DNA of 22,814 nucleotides from Euryarchaeota archaeon UBA136 (GTDB lineage: Archaea > Thermoplasmatota > Poseidoniia > MGIII > CG-Epi1), in the NCBI GenBank assembly GCA_002506485.1, contig DAXQ01000074.1:1-22814 (forward strand). Reading direction: 5' to 3'. Within the stretch, counting starts at the first letter, position 1; every line of letters begins with the position of its first letter. Position numbers and translations under genes: made by a program. The notes beneath the pieces were generated by a model. That model did no database searches, was not told the origin of the DNA, and worked only from the letters and a program-made list of their open reading frames with translations. Shown here in pieces: positions 16,105 to 22,814 of this stretch.

Positions 16105-19047
16105 ATGGCACAAGGCGTATACTCCGTACTAGTATCGCTCATCGCATTACTTTTGTTCTCACCAATCGTAGGTGTCAACCAGAATATTGTTGAGAATCAT
16201 TCGGAACTTTTGGCCAGCAATTATGACGATGGTTCACGCGACGGCGATTATGACGTTTCACTTGAATTTGCAGATGGCAATGAGGGAATCTCCTACGTGA
16301 CACGTAATGAAGAGATACAGAAAGAATTTGTTGTTACCAATGAAGGGACATTCAATGATACGTACGATTTATCAGTTAGTTGGGACGATCAGTATGATGT
16401 TGGTTGGTATTCTGAACCAGATATAGCGGCTGTTTCAGTTTCTTCAGGCACCCAAGAGCCAATTTCATTTACTTTTAGAGCACCCGTTCAAAACGTCTAT
16501 TCTGGAGATTATTTGGAGTTTACAGTAACAGTTACATCTCAGAACTCCACTTTCACAAACGCTAGTGTTGAACAGAGGTTGGAGATAGAAACACCAATGA
16601 CATATGCTGTTGACGTTATTACAAGAGAAGGTAGTTCACTAAGTGGTAACCGGGGCGAGACAGTTTCATACTTGGTAGAGGTCACAAATGTTGGTGATAC
16701 GGCCGAAGAATTTAGTATAGAAGTAGGCTTTCTTCCTAAGGACTGGACAGCCACCCCAAGCTTATCAACTATAGAATTAAACCCTTCAGAGTCAGATACT
16801 TTCGTTCTGGCAGTAGAGATTCCTAACACTGCAGCGGAGAATGAGTTTGCAGTTATCCAGACCTCTGTTCATGTCCAAGAGACCGGTTACGATTATATCT
16901 ATGGATATCTCGACACCAATACTACCGTGAACGATGGGAGAATATATGGTGTTGATATGATTGCTGACGCATTGACCAAGCAGGTAATTCCAGGCGGCCA
17001 GATTTTGTATGACCTGTATGTTACCAATACTGGTGAAGCGCCCGATTCTTTCCTTCTGGACCTTGGAAATGTCAGTGCTGGTTGGGGCTCCAACCTCAGC
17101 CAGTTTGAAATAGACCTTGAAGACAATGAGACGGCAAACATTGTCTTGAGTGTTTCTTGTCCGCCAGAGTCTGTTAAAGACGACTGGTCCTGGGCCTATG
17201 TCAGTATCAGGTCATCCAACAGAGAGCAATTCATGGACGATCTCATAACCCACACTTCAGTCCGCATACCTGTCAGAGATGTTGATTTGACGGTTGAATT
17301 AGATACGCTTAGCGGCAACCCCAGTGCCACGATGGTCTATTCAATGACTTTAACTAATTCCGGAACTGATCCTGATGATTTCTTATTGAATATAGAAAGA
17401 TGCGAAGACTGTGACGCCTGGGGTGTTGCATTGAGTACCTTGTTCATCGAGGATCTACCGGAGGGATCTTCTTATGACTTCGATTTCAGTGTTGAGATTC
17501 CTGTTTCAGCACGAAACACAGATTGGGCAGAAATGAGAGTAGTAGCAACATCTGCAGCCAATTCATCCAAGTCTGATTTTGTGGATACAACAACTAATGT
17601 TAACAAGATCTTCAATAATCAGATAATAGGAGGTAGCATGCAAATCCTGAATCCAGGTGATGCTTCACAATTCGAGATAACTTTGGTCAATACGGGGAAT
17701 AGTATTCAGTCTTATACATTCGATTCCAATCAGTTTCCTAGCGGCTGGGACTTTGAGAATTCTTTCCCTTATTCGACAGAGGATTTGGATCCTTATGGCG
17801 GCGAAGAGACATTTACAGTTTTTTTTGTAGTTCCGAATGATACATCTCCAGGTTACTTCAATTTCACGGTTGCTTTGGCCCTTGATGAGTCTGGAGTTAC
17901 AGTCGACACCGTCGAATTGTCGGTAAAGGTTGAGTATTACGCTGAATTTGACCTTCAGGTAATGGAGCTAGAATCATTTGATGATCCTGGCGCCACTCAT
18001 GTATTTGGAGTAGAGCTATCTAACAATGCCAATGCTGAGGATACGATAGCATTATTCGTTGATCTCCTACCTGATGGTTGGAGTTACTGTATCGGTTCTG
18101 ACTGTGCAACTTCTATCACTGTTCCTAAAGGCCAGACAAAGACTTTTGAGTTGAAGGTCACATCTAGTCCTACGGAGGCGGCAGATACTATGAATGGTGC
18201 TTTCATGATGCTGGTTGGAGTTTCAGGACTTAACGACAAGGTAACTGGCTATGACACTTTCACAGTTTACACCAATCCAGTTTATAATCTGGATGTGGAA
18301 ACTCCTTCAAATCAAAAGGATGGTGAATCTGGGGAAACAATTCCATTCCAGCTTACAGTTACCAATAATGGTAACGCAGTTGATTACGTAAGTTTGCCAT
18401 CAGCAATAGCTCCCGCAGGGTGGATTGCTACTTTTTCACAATCATCATTCACTCTGGCCCCCTCTCAGTCCAAGGTAGTATACCTCAATGTGGAGATTCC
18501 AGCTAATGTATATGGGGGAGATAATGTAATTCAGGTCAAGGTATCTTCTGATCAGTCTGGCCAAACTACTGATATGGAATTTGTAATATATGTTCCTGAA
18601 ATAGCCGATATCGACGTTGAATTGAAAACAACAGCCGGGGACGTGACTGCCGGAACCACTGGCAAATTCATCGTCAGACTGTCAAATAACGGCAATACGA
18701 TTGAGAGCCTGAGTCTGTCAATTGAAGGGAAGCGTTCTTCGTGGTTCTCTCTTCCTTCTGATACAATTGATTTGGAACCAGGTGGTTATCAGGAAATTAT
18801 CATTGAAGTCAATCCTCCAATTACTCAGGCGGCAGGAGAGATGTCAGGCACTCTGAATGTGACTTTGAGTAGTGATACCTCGAAGACCACCAAGATAGCC
18901 CTGCCTTTCACCGTCCTTAAGTCTTATGCGATTCCAGATGAAATTCCAGAAGAGGAAGATGAAGGTTTGTTCGGCCTTCCAGGTCCCGGCCTGATCTCAG
19001 TGTTGCTAGTAATCACACTTCTATCACGTTTGAGGCGGAGAATCTGA
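16105..19047 (+). CDS. Large secreted protein of about eight Ig-like (NEW3/CARDB-type) repeats with PGF-CTERM-like C-terminal sorting signal
   Basis: The 980-residue product opens with a signal peptide (hydrophobic VLVSLIALLLFSPIVG). About eight repeats of 100-115 residues follow; each has a V-x-N-x-G core (VTNEGTFNDTYDL, VTNVGDTAEEFSI, VTNTGEAPDSFLL, LTNSGTDPDDFLL, LVNTGNSIQSYTF, VTNNGNAVDYVSL), then a G-W and a P-x-G/S-x strand pattern. This is the NEW3/CARDB type of β-sandwich found in secreted and adhesive proteins. Many N-x-S/T sequons allow N-glycosylation. The C-terminus is tripartite: acidic PDEIPEEEDE, then GLPGPG, a short hydrophobic helix and the basic end RLRRRI, as in archaeosortase substrates but with PGPG rather than PGFG. 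It is probably displayed on the outer face of the membrane; the partner is unknown. Confidence 0.85.
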   Translation: MAQGVYSVLVSLIALLLFSPIVGVNQNIVENHSELLASNYDDGSRDGDYDVSLEFADGNEGISYVTRNEEIQKEFVVTNEGTFNDTYDLSVSWDDQYDVGWYSEPDIAAVSVSSGTQEPISFTFRAPVQNVYSGDYLEFTVTVTSQNSTFTNASVEQRLEIETPMTYAVDVITREGSSLSGNRGETVSYLVEVTNVGDTAEEFSIEVGFLPKDWTATPSLSTIELNPSESDTFVLAVEIPNTAAENEFAVIQTSVHVQETGYDYIYGYLDTNTTVNDGRIYGVDMIADALTKQVIPGGQILYDLYVTNTGEAPDSFLLDLGNVSAGWGSNLSQFEIDLEDNETANIVLSVSCPPESVKDDWSWAYVSIRSSNREQFMDDLITHTSVRIPVRDVDLTVELDTLSGNPSATMVYSMTLTNSGTDPDDFLLNIERCEDCDAWGVALSTLFIEDLPEGSSYDFDFSVEIPVSARNTDWAEMRVVATSAANSSKSDFVDTTTNVNKIFNNQIIGGSMQILNPGDASQFEITLVNTGNSIQSYTFDSNQFPSGWDFENSFPYSTEDLDPYGGEETFTVFFVVPNDTSPGYFNFTVALALDESGVTVDTVELSVKVEYYAEFDLQVMELESFDDPGATHVFGVELSNNANAEDTIALFVDLLPDGWSYCIGSDCATSITVPKGQTKTFELKVTSSPTEAADTMNGAFMMLVGVSGLNDKVTGYDTFTVYTNPVYNLDVETPSNQKDGESGETIPFQLTVTNNGNAVDYVSLPSAIAPAGWIATFSQSSFTLAPSQSKVVYLNVEIPANVYGGDNVIQVKVSSDQSGQTTDMEFVIYVPEIADIDVELKTTAGDVTAGTTGKFIVRLSNNGNTIESLSLSIEGKRSSWFSLPSDTIDLEPGGYQEIIIEVNPPITQAAGEMSGTLNVTLSSDTSKTTKIALPFTVLKSYAIPDEIPEEEDEGLFGLPGPGLISVLLVITLLSRLRRRI
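16255..18933 (+). repeat. Protein-level repeat array (about eight NEW3/CARDB-like units)
   Basis: The units start near 16255, 16605, 16945, 17280, 17610, 17935, 18285 and 18605, each about 330-350 bases. They are diverged at DNA level and visible mainly through the recurring T-N-x-G and G-W positions, so the duplication is old rather than recent. Confidence 0.65.
18934..19044 (+). other. Tripartite C-terminal sorting signal (PGF-CTERM-like, PGPG variant)
   Basis: The last 37 codons encode an acidic spacer, a GLPGPG motif, roughly 15 hydrophobic residues and a basic RLRRRI end. The arrangement equals that of PGF-CTERM proteins, which an archaeosortase cleaves and transfers to a lipid. No archaeosortase gene is in the window. 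Confidence 0.6.
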
Positions 19048-19056
19048 ATCTCAACT

Positions 19057-19800
19057 GTGGGTACGCCGATAGGGACGTACATTCGTTCAGGTAAGGCTTC
19101 TGAATTACCTGATGAGGCAAATGAACTGGCGTCTGTCTTGGAAGAACACTCAGATTCTCAGATTGAGATAAATCTGGAGTCGGAAGACATTCCATTATCG
19201 CTAATTAGGGACGCAAGTATAATTCAGGCTAGGAGTACGATAAAGAGTCAGTTAACTCCAGACAAGGATCTTATTCAGTCAATACAAGCATTGAATGAGG
19301 CCCACGAAACAATCAACGTAGTGTCAGAGAGGTTGACGGCCTGGTACACTCAAGTAACCGGGGAGCCACGAACAAAGATCGAAGATATATTGGAACTGGA
19401 GTCTCTACCTTCTAGAATGGGAATATTGAAAGATTTCTACATGTCAAACAAGACCTTGATTGCCGAGCTCTCGAGATATTTGGATCAAGAATCTCCCAAA
19501 GTCTTTCCAAATCTAGTTAAGATTCTTGGCACACAGCTGGCAGTTAGAATTGTAGCGGCTGCAGGGAGTTTGTTCAGATTGGCACGTATGCCCGCGTCTA
19601 CCATTCAGTTGCTTGGAGCCGAGAAAGCCTTGTTCAGACATATGTCAGATGGGTCACCCCCCCCCAAGCATGGCCTCCTGTATCAGCATCCGTCTGTAAA
19701 ACAGGCGGTGAGAAAAGACAAGGGCCGTGTTTCTAGAAAATTAGCTGCAAAGGTGGCCATTGCCTCTAAGATTGAATATTATGGAGATAAGAATGAGTGA
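19057..19800 (+). CDS. nop5: Nop5 (Nop56/58-like) core protein of the C/D-box methylation RNP, compact form
   Basis: The 247-residue product ends in a Nop domain with MPASTIQLLGAEKALFRHM, PPPKHGLLYQHP and the RNA-facing GRVSRKLAAKVAIASKI. Nop5 bridges L7Ae-bound C/D-box guide RNA and fibrillarin for 2'-O-methylation of RNA. Residues 1-65 are a shortened fibrillarin-binding domain (starting GTPIGTYI), 70-150 the coiled coil with INVVSERLTAWY, and 150-245 the Nop domain. It lacks the lysine-rich tail of some archaeal versions; comparably short Nop5 proteins exist, for example in Archaeoglobus. The GTG start is nine bases after the preceding stop and lies in the same frame. Fibrillarin, often the next gene in archaea, is replaced here by a DUF368 gene overlapping the 3' end. 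Confidence 0.92.
   Translation: MGTPIGTYIRSGKASELPDEANELASVLEEHSDSQIEINLESEDIPLSLIRDASIIQARSTIKSQLTPDKDLIQSIQALNEAHETINVVSERLTAWYTQVTGEPRTKIEDILELESLPSRMGILKDFYMSNKTLIAELSRYLDQESPKVFPNLVKILGTQLAVRIVAAAGSLFRLARMPASTIQLLGAEKALFRHMSDGSPPPKHGLLYQHPSVKQAVRKDKGRVSRKLAAKVAIASKIEYYGDKNE
19783..19786 (+). promoter_or_regulatory. Shine-Dalgarno for the DUF368 gene
   Basis: GGAG lies six bases before ATG 19793, inside the end of nop5. It supports 19793 as the start rather than the ATG at 19760 in the same frame, and implies translation of the gene from the nop5 message. Confidence 0.5.
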
Positions 19801-20719
19801 AAAAAACGAACCAAGATCCTGGCCAGCAACCTTCGGTTTTGGTTTGTTAATGGGTGCTGCGGATGCAGTTCCGGGAGTGAGCGGAGGTACAATTGCGCTT
19901 ATCATAGGTATATACCAGAAGCTGATAAGCTCAATAACAACCTGTCTAGATTTTGCAAAGGATATGTTCCCGTCACATTCCAGATCTGAATTTTATTCGA
20001 CTCTTAATTTTCTCTTTCCATTAGGTTGTGGGATGTTGTGTTCTTATTATGTAGTCACCAAAATCTTGGTAGGGCCCGATGATTCTCCTGGTTTGTTGCG
20101 TCAAGATTCAACAGGGCCTTACATCTTCTCTTTCTTTTTTGGTTTAGTACTTTTTAGCATAAGAGAGCCATGGCGTTATGTTGCTACTCCCGAGCTCAAG
20201 CACTATCTTCTGGCAGTGGCAGGAGTATTGGTTGTTTTCATTTACACTAGCATTAATTTAGAATCTGATAGTGACAGTAAAATTATGCTAATTGTTGGTG
20301 GGATGCTTTCCCTCACAGCTATGCTACTACCTGGAGTAAGCGGAGCTTTAGTCCTTCTAACCCTTGGACAATACAATTCCGTAGCAGGTTCGTTTCATGG
20401 GGGGGATCTGGAGCCACTTATGTACCTGATTCTGGGTGGCATAATCGGTTTGTTTACGTTTATTCCATTTATGAATTATATGATATCTGAATACATTGAC
20501 AATACAATGGCAATGTTAGCTGGATTAATGTGTGGTTCGTTGATTACGCTGTGGCCTTGGAAAGAAGCCTACGGTGGCGCGGGTTTGTCTCCCAATCTAT
20601 ATCTTCAGGTCCTTGAAGATTTCAAGTTCGCCTCTATATTCTTGACCTTCTTGTTTTTTGGTGGCGGAATAGTTGCTTCATATGGATTAAAGCAACTTGA
20701 GGACCAAGACAGGTCCTAA
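19793..20719 (+). CDS. DUF368 membrane protein, probable polyprenyl-phosphate carrier transporter
   Basis: The 308-residue product has about eight hydrophobic segments and the two DUF368 signatures: GAADAVPGVSGGTIALIIGI (21-40) and LLPGVSGALVLLTLGQY (from about 178). The repeated PGVSG suggests two related halves. Bacterial DUF368 proteins (PopT) have been linked to returning undecaprenyl phosphate across the membrane after glycan export. By analogy the archaeal one may recycle the polyprenyl phosphate used for N-glycans, which would fit the sequon-rich surface proteins and sugar genes here; that is inference. ATG 19793 gives a start like that of the family and overlaps nop5 by eight bases. 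Starting at 19760 would add eleven hydrophilic residues with no support. Confidence 0.88.
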   Translation: MSEKNEPRSWPATFGFGLLMGAADAVPGVSGGTIALIIGIYQKLISSITTCLDFAKDMFPSHSRSEFYSTLNFLFPLGCGMLCSYYVVTKILVGPDDSPGLLRQDSTGPYIFSFFFGLVLFSIREPWRYVATPELKHYLLAVAGVLVVFIYTSINLESDSDSKIMLIVGGMLSLTAMLLPGVSGALVLLTLGQYNSVAGSFHGGDLEPLMYLILGGIIGLFTFIPFMNYMISEYIDNTMAMLAGLMCGSLITLWPWKEAYGGAGLSPNLYLQVLEDFKFASIFLTFLFFGGGIVASYGLKQLEDQDRS

Positions 20720-20733
20720 ATCGCTACGAGAGC

Positions 20734-20741
20734 TTTTAAAA
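20734..20741 (+). promoter_or_regulatory. TATA box for trkA-trkH
   Basis: TTTTAAAA is centred 26-27 bases upstream of ATG 20764 and sits just after the DUF368 stop. This decides the trkA start: the GTG at 20752 would be only about 14 bases from the box centre. Confidence 0.6.
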
Positions 20742-20763
20742 AACCCCCCTTGTGAAGGCAATA

Positions 20764-22128
20764 ATGCGAGTACTCATTGCGGGTGCTGGTGAGGTTGGAT
20801 TCCGTGTCGCCCGGGACCTTGTTTATCGAGGGCACGAGGTGACCTTAGTAGATTCCAATCCCGCTGCCGTAAAGCGTGCACAGACCCTTGATGTGCAAGT
20901 CTTCCAGGGAAATGCAGCTTCGCCAAGACTTCTGTTTGATGAAGCCTCTTTAGAAGAAGCTGATGTGTTTATTGGCGTAACCGGAAAGGATGAAGTTAAC
21001 ATATTGGGTTGTACTCTTGCCAAACAAGCAGGCTGTAATACTATAGCTAGAATCAATAATCCGGCATTCACAGATCTACCGTCCGAACAAAACCATCAGC
21101 AGATATTTGGGGTTGACGTTTACGTTAGCCCGGATGAATTAGCAATGCACCGGATATGGCAAATTCTCTCTAGGCCAGCTCTGACCAGGTTGGAACATTT
21201 TTCGGTGGGCAAACTTAGAATTTTGGAGGTCAGGCTGAGCGATAGTTCACCTTCAGTCGGTCGCCCTCTTGGGAATATTTCCATGCCACCTCATTGTCGT
21301 ATTGTTCTGATTGCGCGGGAAGAAGGCGTAATCATCCCTACGTCCAGCGACACATTGATGCCTAGGGATAGGATACTGGTTTTACTTAGTGAATACAGTG
21401 AAATAGAGGCATTGTCCGATGCATTGGGAATACCAAAGGAAATAACTGGTGAAAGGAATATCAAACGTATAATGATTGCTGGTACCAGCAAGATTGCTAT
21501 CAGACTCGCTAAACAGGTTGCAAAAAGATACAAAGAGGTTGAAATTTACATTACTGAACCTGACAGGGAAATGGCCGAGATTGCTAGTTCCCAGCTTCCT
21601 GAGGGGGTTCGAGTATTGGTTGGTTCTCCGACGGATCGTCACTTTTTGAGAGAAGAGGGAATCCGCTACGAGGATTTGTTTGTCGCTGCTACGGACAGAG
21701 AGGATCTTAATGTTCTGAGCTGTTTATTAGCTAAGAAGGAAGGGGCGAAGCGTACTGTAGCCTTGGTTTACCAGACCGAGTTGGAGTACGTCGTTCAAGA
21801 TACCGGTATTGATACTTTGATAAATCCAAAGAGAGTTGCTGTTAATGCAATAATAAATCGTGTCACATCAACAGATGAGATAGAGGGTATGGAAGAATTG
21901 GAGGGCGGTGATGCCTCAATTCGTGAGTTCTTGATTAAGGGTAAGAATGGAAAAACTGGTAAGAAACTCAAGGATCTCAATGTTCCGGATAATACCTTGT
22001 TAGCTATGATTAATAGAGATGGAGAATCACTATTTCCAGATAATGAATCGGTTTTGCAGGCCGGAGATCATGTTTTGGTATTCACCCTTAAAAAGCAACT
22101 ACCTGAGGTGGAGAACTTTTTCCAGTAA
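20764..22128 (+). CDS. trkA: Trk potassium uptake regulatory protein TrkA (two RCK domains)
   Basis: TrkA is the cytosolic nucleotide-binding ring that gates the TrkH potassium channel. The 454-residue length equals full two-RCK TrkA. The first Rossmann unit starts at the ATG with MRVLIAGAGEVG (G7, G9, G12) and has D30 in VTLVDSN, a pattern that binds NAD(H) or adenine nucleotides. A TrkA_C domain follows near 140-220. The second Rossmann unit begins IMIAGTSKIAIRL, keeping only one glycine of the usual GxGxxG, and is followed by a second TrkA_C domain to the end (GKKLKDLNVPDN, LQAGDHVLVF). The start is ATG 20764 on promoter spacing and family alignment. trkH follows after three bases, so the two are one operon. 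Confidence 0.93.
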   Translation: MRVLIAGAGEVGFRVARDLVYRGHEVTLVDSNPAAVKRAQTLDVQVFQGNAASPRLLFDEASLEEADVFIGVTGKDEVNILGCTLAKQAGCNTIARINNPAFTDLPSEQNHQQIFGVDVYVSPDELAMHRIWQILSRPALTRLEHFSVGKLRILEVRLSDSSPSVGRPLGNISMPPHCRIVLIAREEGVIIPTSSDTLMPRDRILVLLSEYSEIEALSDALGIPKEITGERNIKRIMIAGTSKIAIRLAKQVAKRYKEVEIYITEPDREMAEIASSQLPEGVRVLVGSPTDRHFLREEGIRYEDLFVAATDREDLNVLSCLLAKKEGAKRTVALVYQTELEYVVQDTGIDTLINPKRVAVNAIINRVTSTDEIEGMEELEGGDASIREFLIKGKNGKTGKKLKDLNVPDNTLLAMINRDGESLFPDNESVLQAGDHVLVFTLKKQLPEVENFFQ

Positions 22129-22131
22129 TTA

Positions 22132-22814
22132 ATGAGAGCTAGTCTCATACTAAGTCTTGCAGGAACAATTGTAGCTTTTTTTGGATTATCCTTTATCTTA
22201 CCTATCCTGGCCGGTCTAATCATGGGTGAGGATATTCTGAACTTGCTTTGGATGTTCGGTATCCCTATGGTCTTGTGCTTAGCCGGTGGCGGTTTTCTTT
22301 ATTCTTATTTTCATATTGATGAAGATATCAGAAATCGCGAAGCTTTCGTCCTAGTCAGTGTGGTCTGGATAATTATGGTGATCTTTGGAGCCATTCCCTA
22401 CATGGTATCTGAACAGATGGGTTTGATGTCCTATGAAATTGGCCTGGCAGGAGCCCTGTTCGAATCCATGTCTGGACTGACAACAACTGGTGCAACTATG
22501 TTTGAGGTTCCTGAGGGTACCACAATCGTAAATTCCAGCCAATATGCAGAAGGATACTTTGATGCTCCTAAATCACTTCTATTGTGGAGATCACAGACTC
22601 AATGGTTGGGGGGAATGGGAATTATCGTTTTAGCTACTATTATTTTCTCAAGGCTTTTTGGAGGTGGTATTCAGGTTCTCCAGGCCGAGATGCCAGGAAC
22701 CGGCCTTACCAGATTAAAACCTCAGATGGCCCAGACAGCACGCCTCTTGTGGAGTTTGTACCTTGCCTTGACCGTTGCCGAGATTGTCCTTCTCCGTTTT
22801 CTGGGAGATATTCC
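22132..22814 (+). CDS. trkH: Trk potassium uptake channel TrkH (5' part, cut by window end)
   Basis: The frame runs open from ATG 22132 to the window end, giving 227 residues, roughly half of the protein. Several hydrophobic helices are seen, with the first pore loop and its selectivity-filter sequence FESMSGLTTTGAT, then the TrkH-typical LLLWRSQTQWLGGMGIIVL and the AEMPGTG segment that precedes the next helix pair. TrkH forms the potassium-conducting membrane subunit and is opened by TrkA. The start is three bases after the trkA stop; no promoter or Shine-Dalgarno is seen, so it depends on the trkA transcript. Nothing in the visible part looks broken. Confidence 0.92.
   Translation, partial: MRASLILSLAGTIVAFFGLSFILPILAGLIMGEDILNLLWMFGIPMVLCLAGGGFLYSYFHIDEDIRNREAFVLVSVVWIIMVIFGAIPYMVSEQMGLMSYEIGLAGALFESMSGLTTTGATMFEVPEGTTIVNSSQYAEGYFDAPKSLLLWRSQTQWLGGMGIIVLATIIFSRLFGGGIQVLQAEMPGTGLTRLKPQMAQTARLLWSLYLALTVAEIVLLRFLGDI

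Noticed and set aside
16604..16828. Possible phenylalanine/tyrosine lyase reading of hutH was weighed against this region's surface genes as a pathway link
   Set aside because: Nothing in the surface genes relates to amino-acid lyases, and H83 plus E412 favour the histidine substrate; no link was kept.
19045..19059. Readthrough fusion of the surface protein to Nop5 (same frame across the TGA)
   Set aside because: A sorted membrane protein fused to a cytosolic RNP protein makes no sense, and both ends are normal for their families; the shared frame is chance.
20743..20751. C-rich run before trkA as a terminator or binding site
   Set aside because: No hairpin or T-tract accompanies it; it lies between the TATA box and the start and has no recognisable site.
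22351..22542. 63-codon minus-strand frame near the end
   Set aside because: It is antisense to the TrkH pore region, which has family motifs.
1..22814. CRISPR array, IS element, tRNA, rRNA or prophage
   Set aside because: No direct-repeat/spacer pattern, transposase, integrase, terminal inverted repeats or tRNA-like cloverleaf was seen; gaps between genes are all under 100 bases.

Overview
The window reads as a gene-dense archaeal chromosome segment. Archaea-specific or archaeal-type genes are gatE (Glu-tRNA(Gln) amidotransferase), an mptE-type pterin pyrophosphokinase, nop5 (C/D-box RNP) and a small stand-alone Toprim protein. Several starts have a TATA-like box centred about 25-29 bases upstream and no room for a leader, which is an archaeal pattern. 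Neighbouring genes are separated by a few bases or overlap, even in convergent pairs. Moderate-to-low GC, long secreted proteins built of Ig-like repeats and a PGF-CTERM-like tail fit a streamlined marine euryarchaeon such as Marine Group II/Poseidoniales. That placement is inference; no rRNA or tRNA is present to confirm it.

Layout. 1-1677: 3' part of a membrane-anchored surface protein (Ig-like/PKD outside, coiled coil inside). 1723-2364: mptE-like, convergent with an ABC-2-type ATPase gene (2361-3083, minus). 3168-5148: Toprim protein, then a class III aminotransferase with an unusual N-terminal extension. 5156-6679 (minus): histidine ammonia-lyase in which the MIO-forming triad is Ala-Cys-Gly instead of Ala-Ser-Gly. 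6756-9603: two overlapping or abutting TPR-repeat genes. 9596-15037 (minus): compact five-gene cluster transcribed as SecB-like protein, zinc-ribbon membrane protein, gatE, sugar-1-phosphate nucleotidylyltransferase, GT4 glycosyltransferase. 15125-16069: lipoprotein-like membrane protein. 16105-19047: 980-residue secreted repeat protein with a C-terminal sorting-signal-like tail. 19057-20719: nop5 overlapping a DUF368 membrane protein gene. 20764-22814: trkA and the 5' part of trkH (potassium uptake).

Themes. Much of the window concerns the cell surface: two large Ig-like-repeat proteins, a lipoprotein, sugar-nucleotide synthesis plus glycosyl transfer, and a DUF368 protein, a family linked to polyprenyl-phosphate carrier recycling. 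The rest is housekeeping (tRNA amidation, RNA modification, potassium uptake) and nitrogen metabolism. No mobile element, CRISPR array, tRNA or rRNA was seen, and no gap between genes reaches 300 bases. The clearest oddity is the Cys-for-Ser change in the lyase active-site triad. I do not see a convincing wholly new multi-gene system; the best remaining leads are the SecB-like/zinc-ribbon pair at the head of the gatE cluster and the architectures of the surface proteins.
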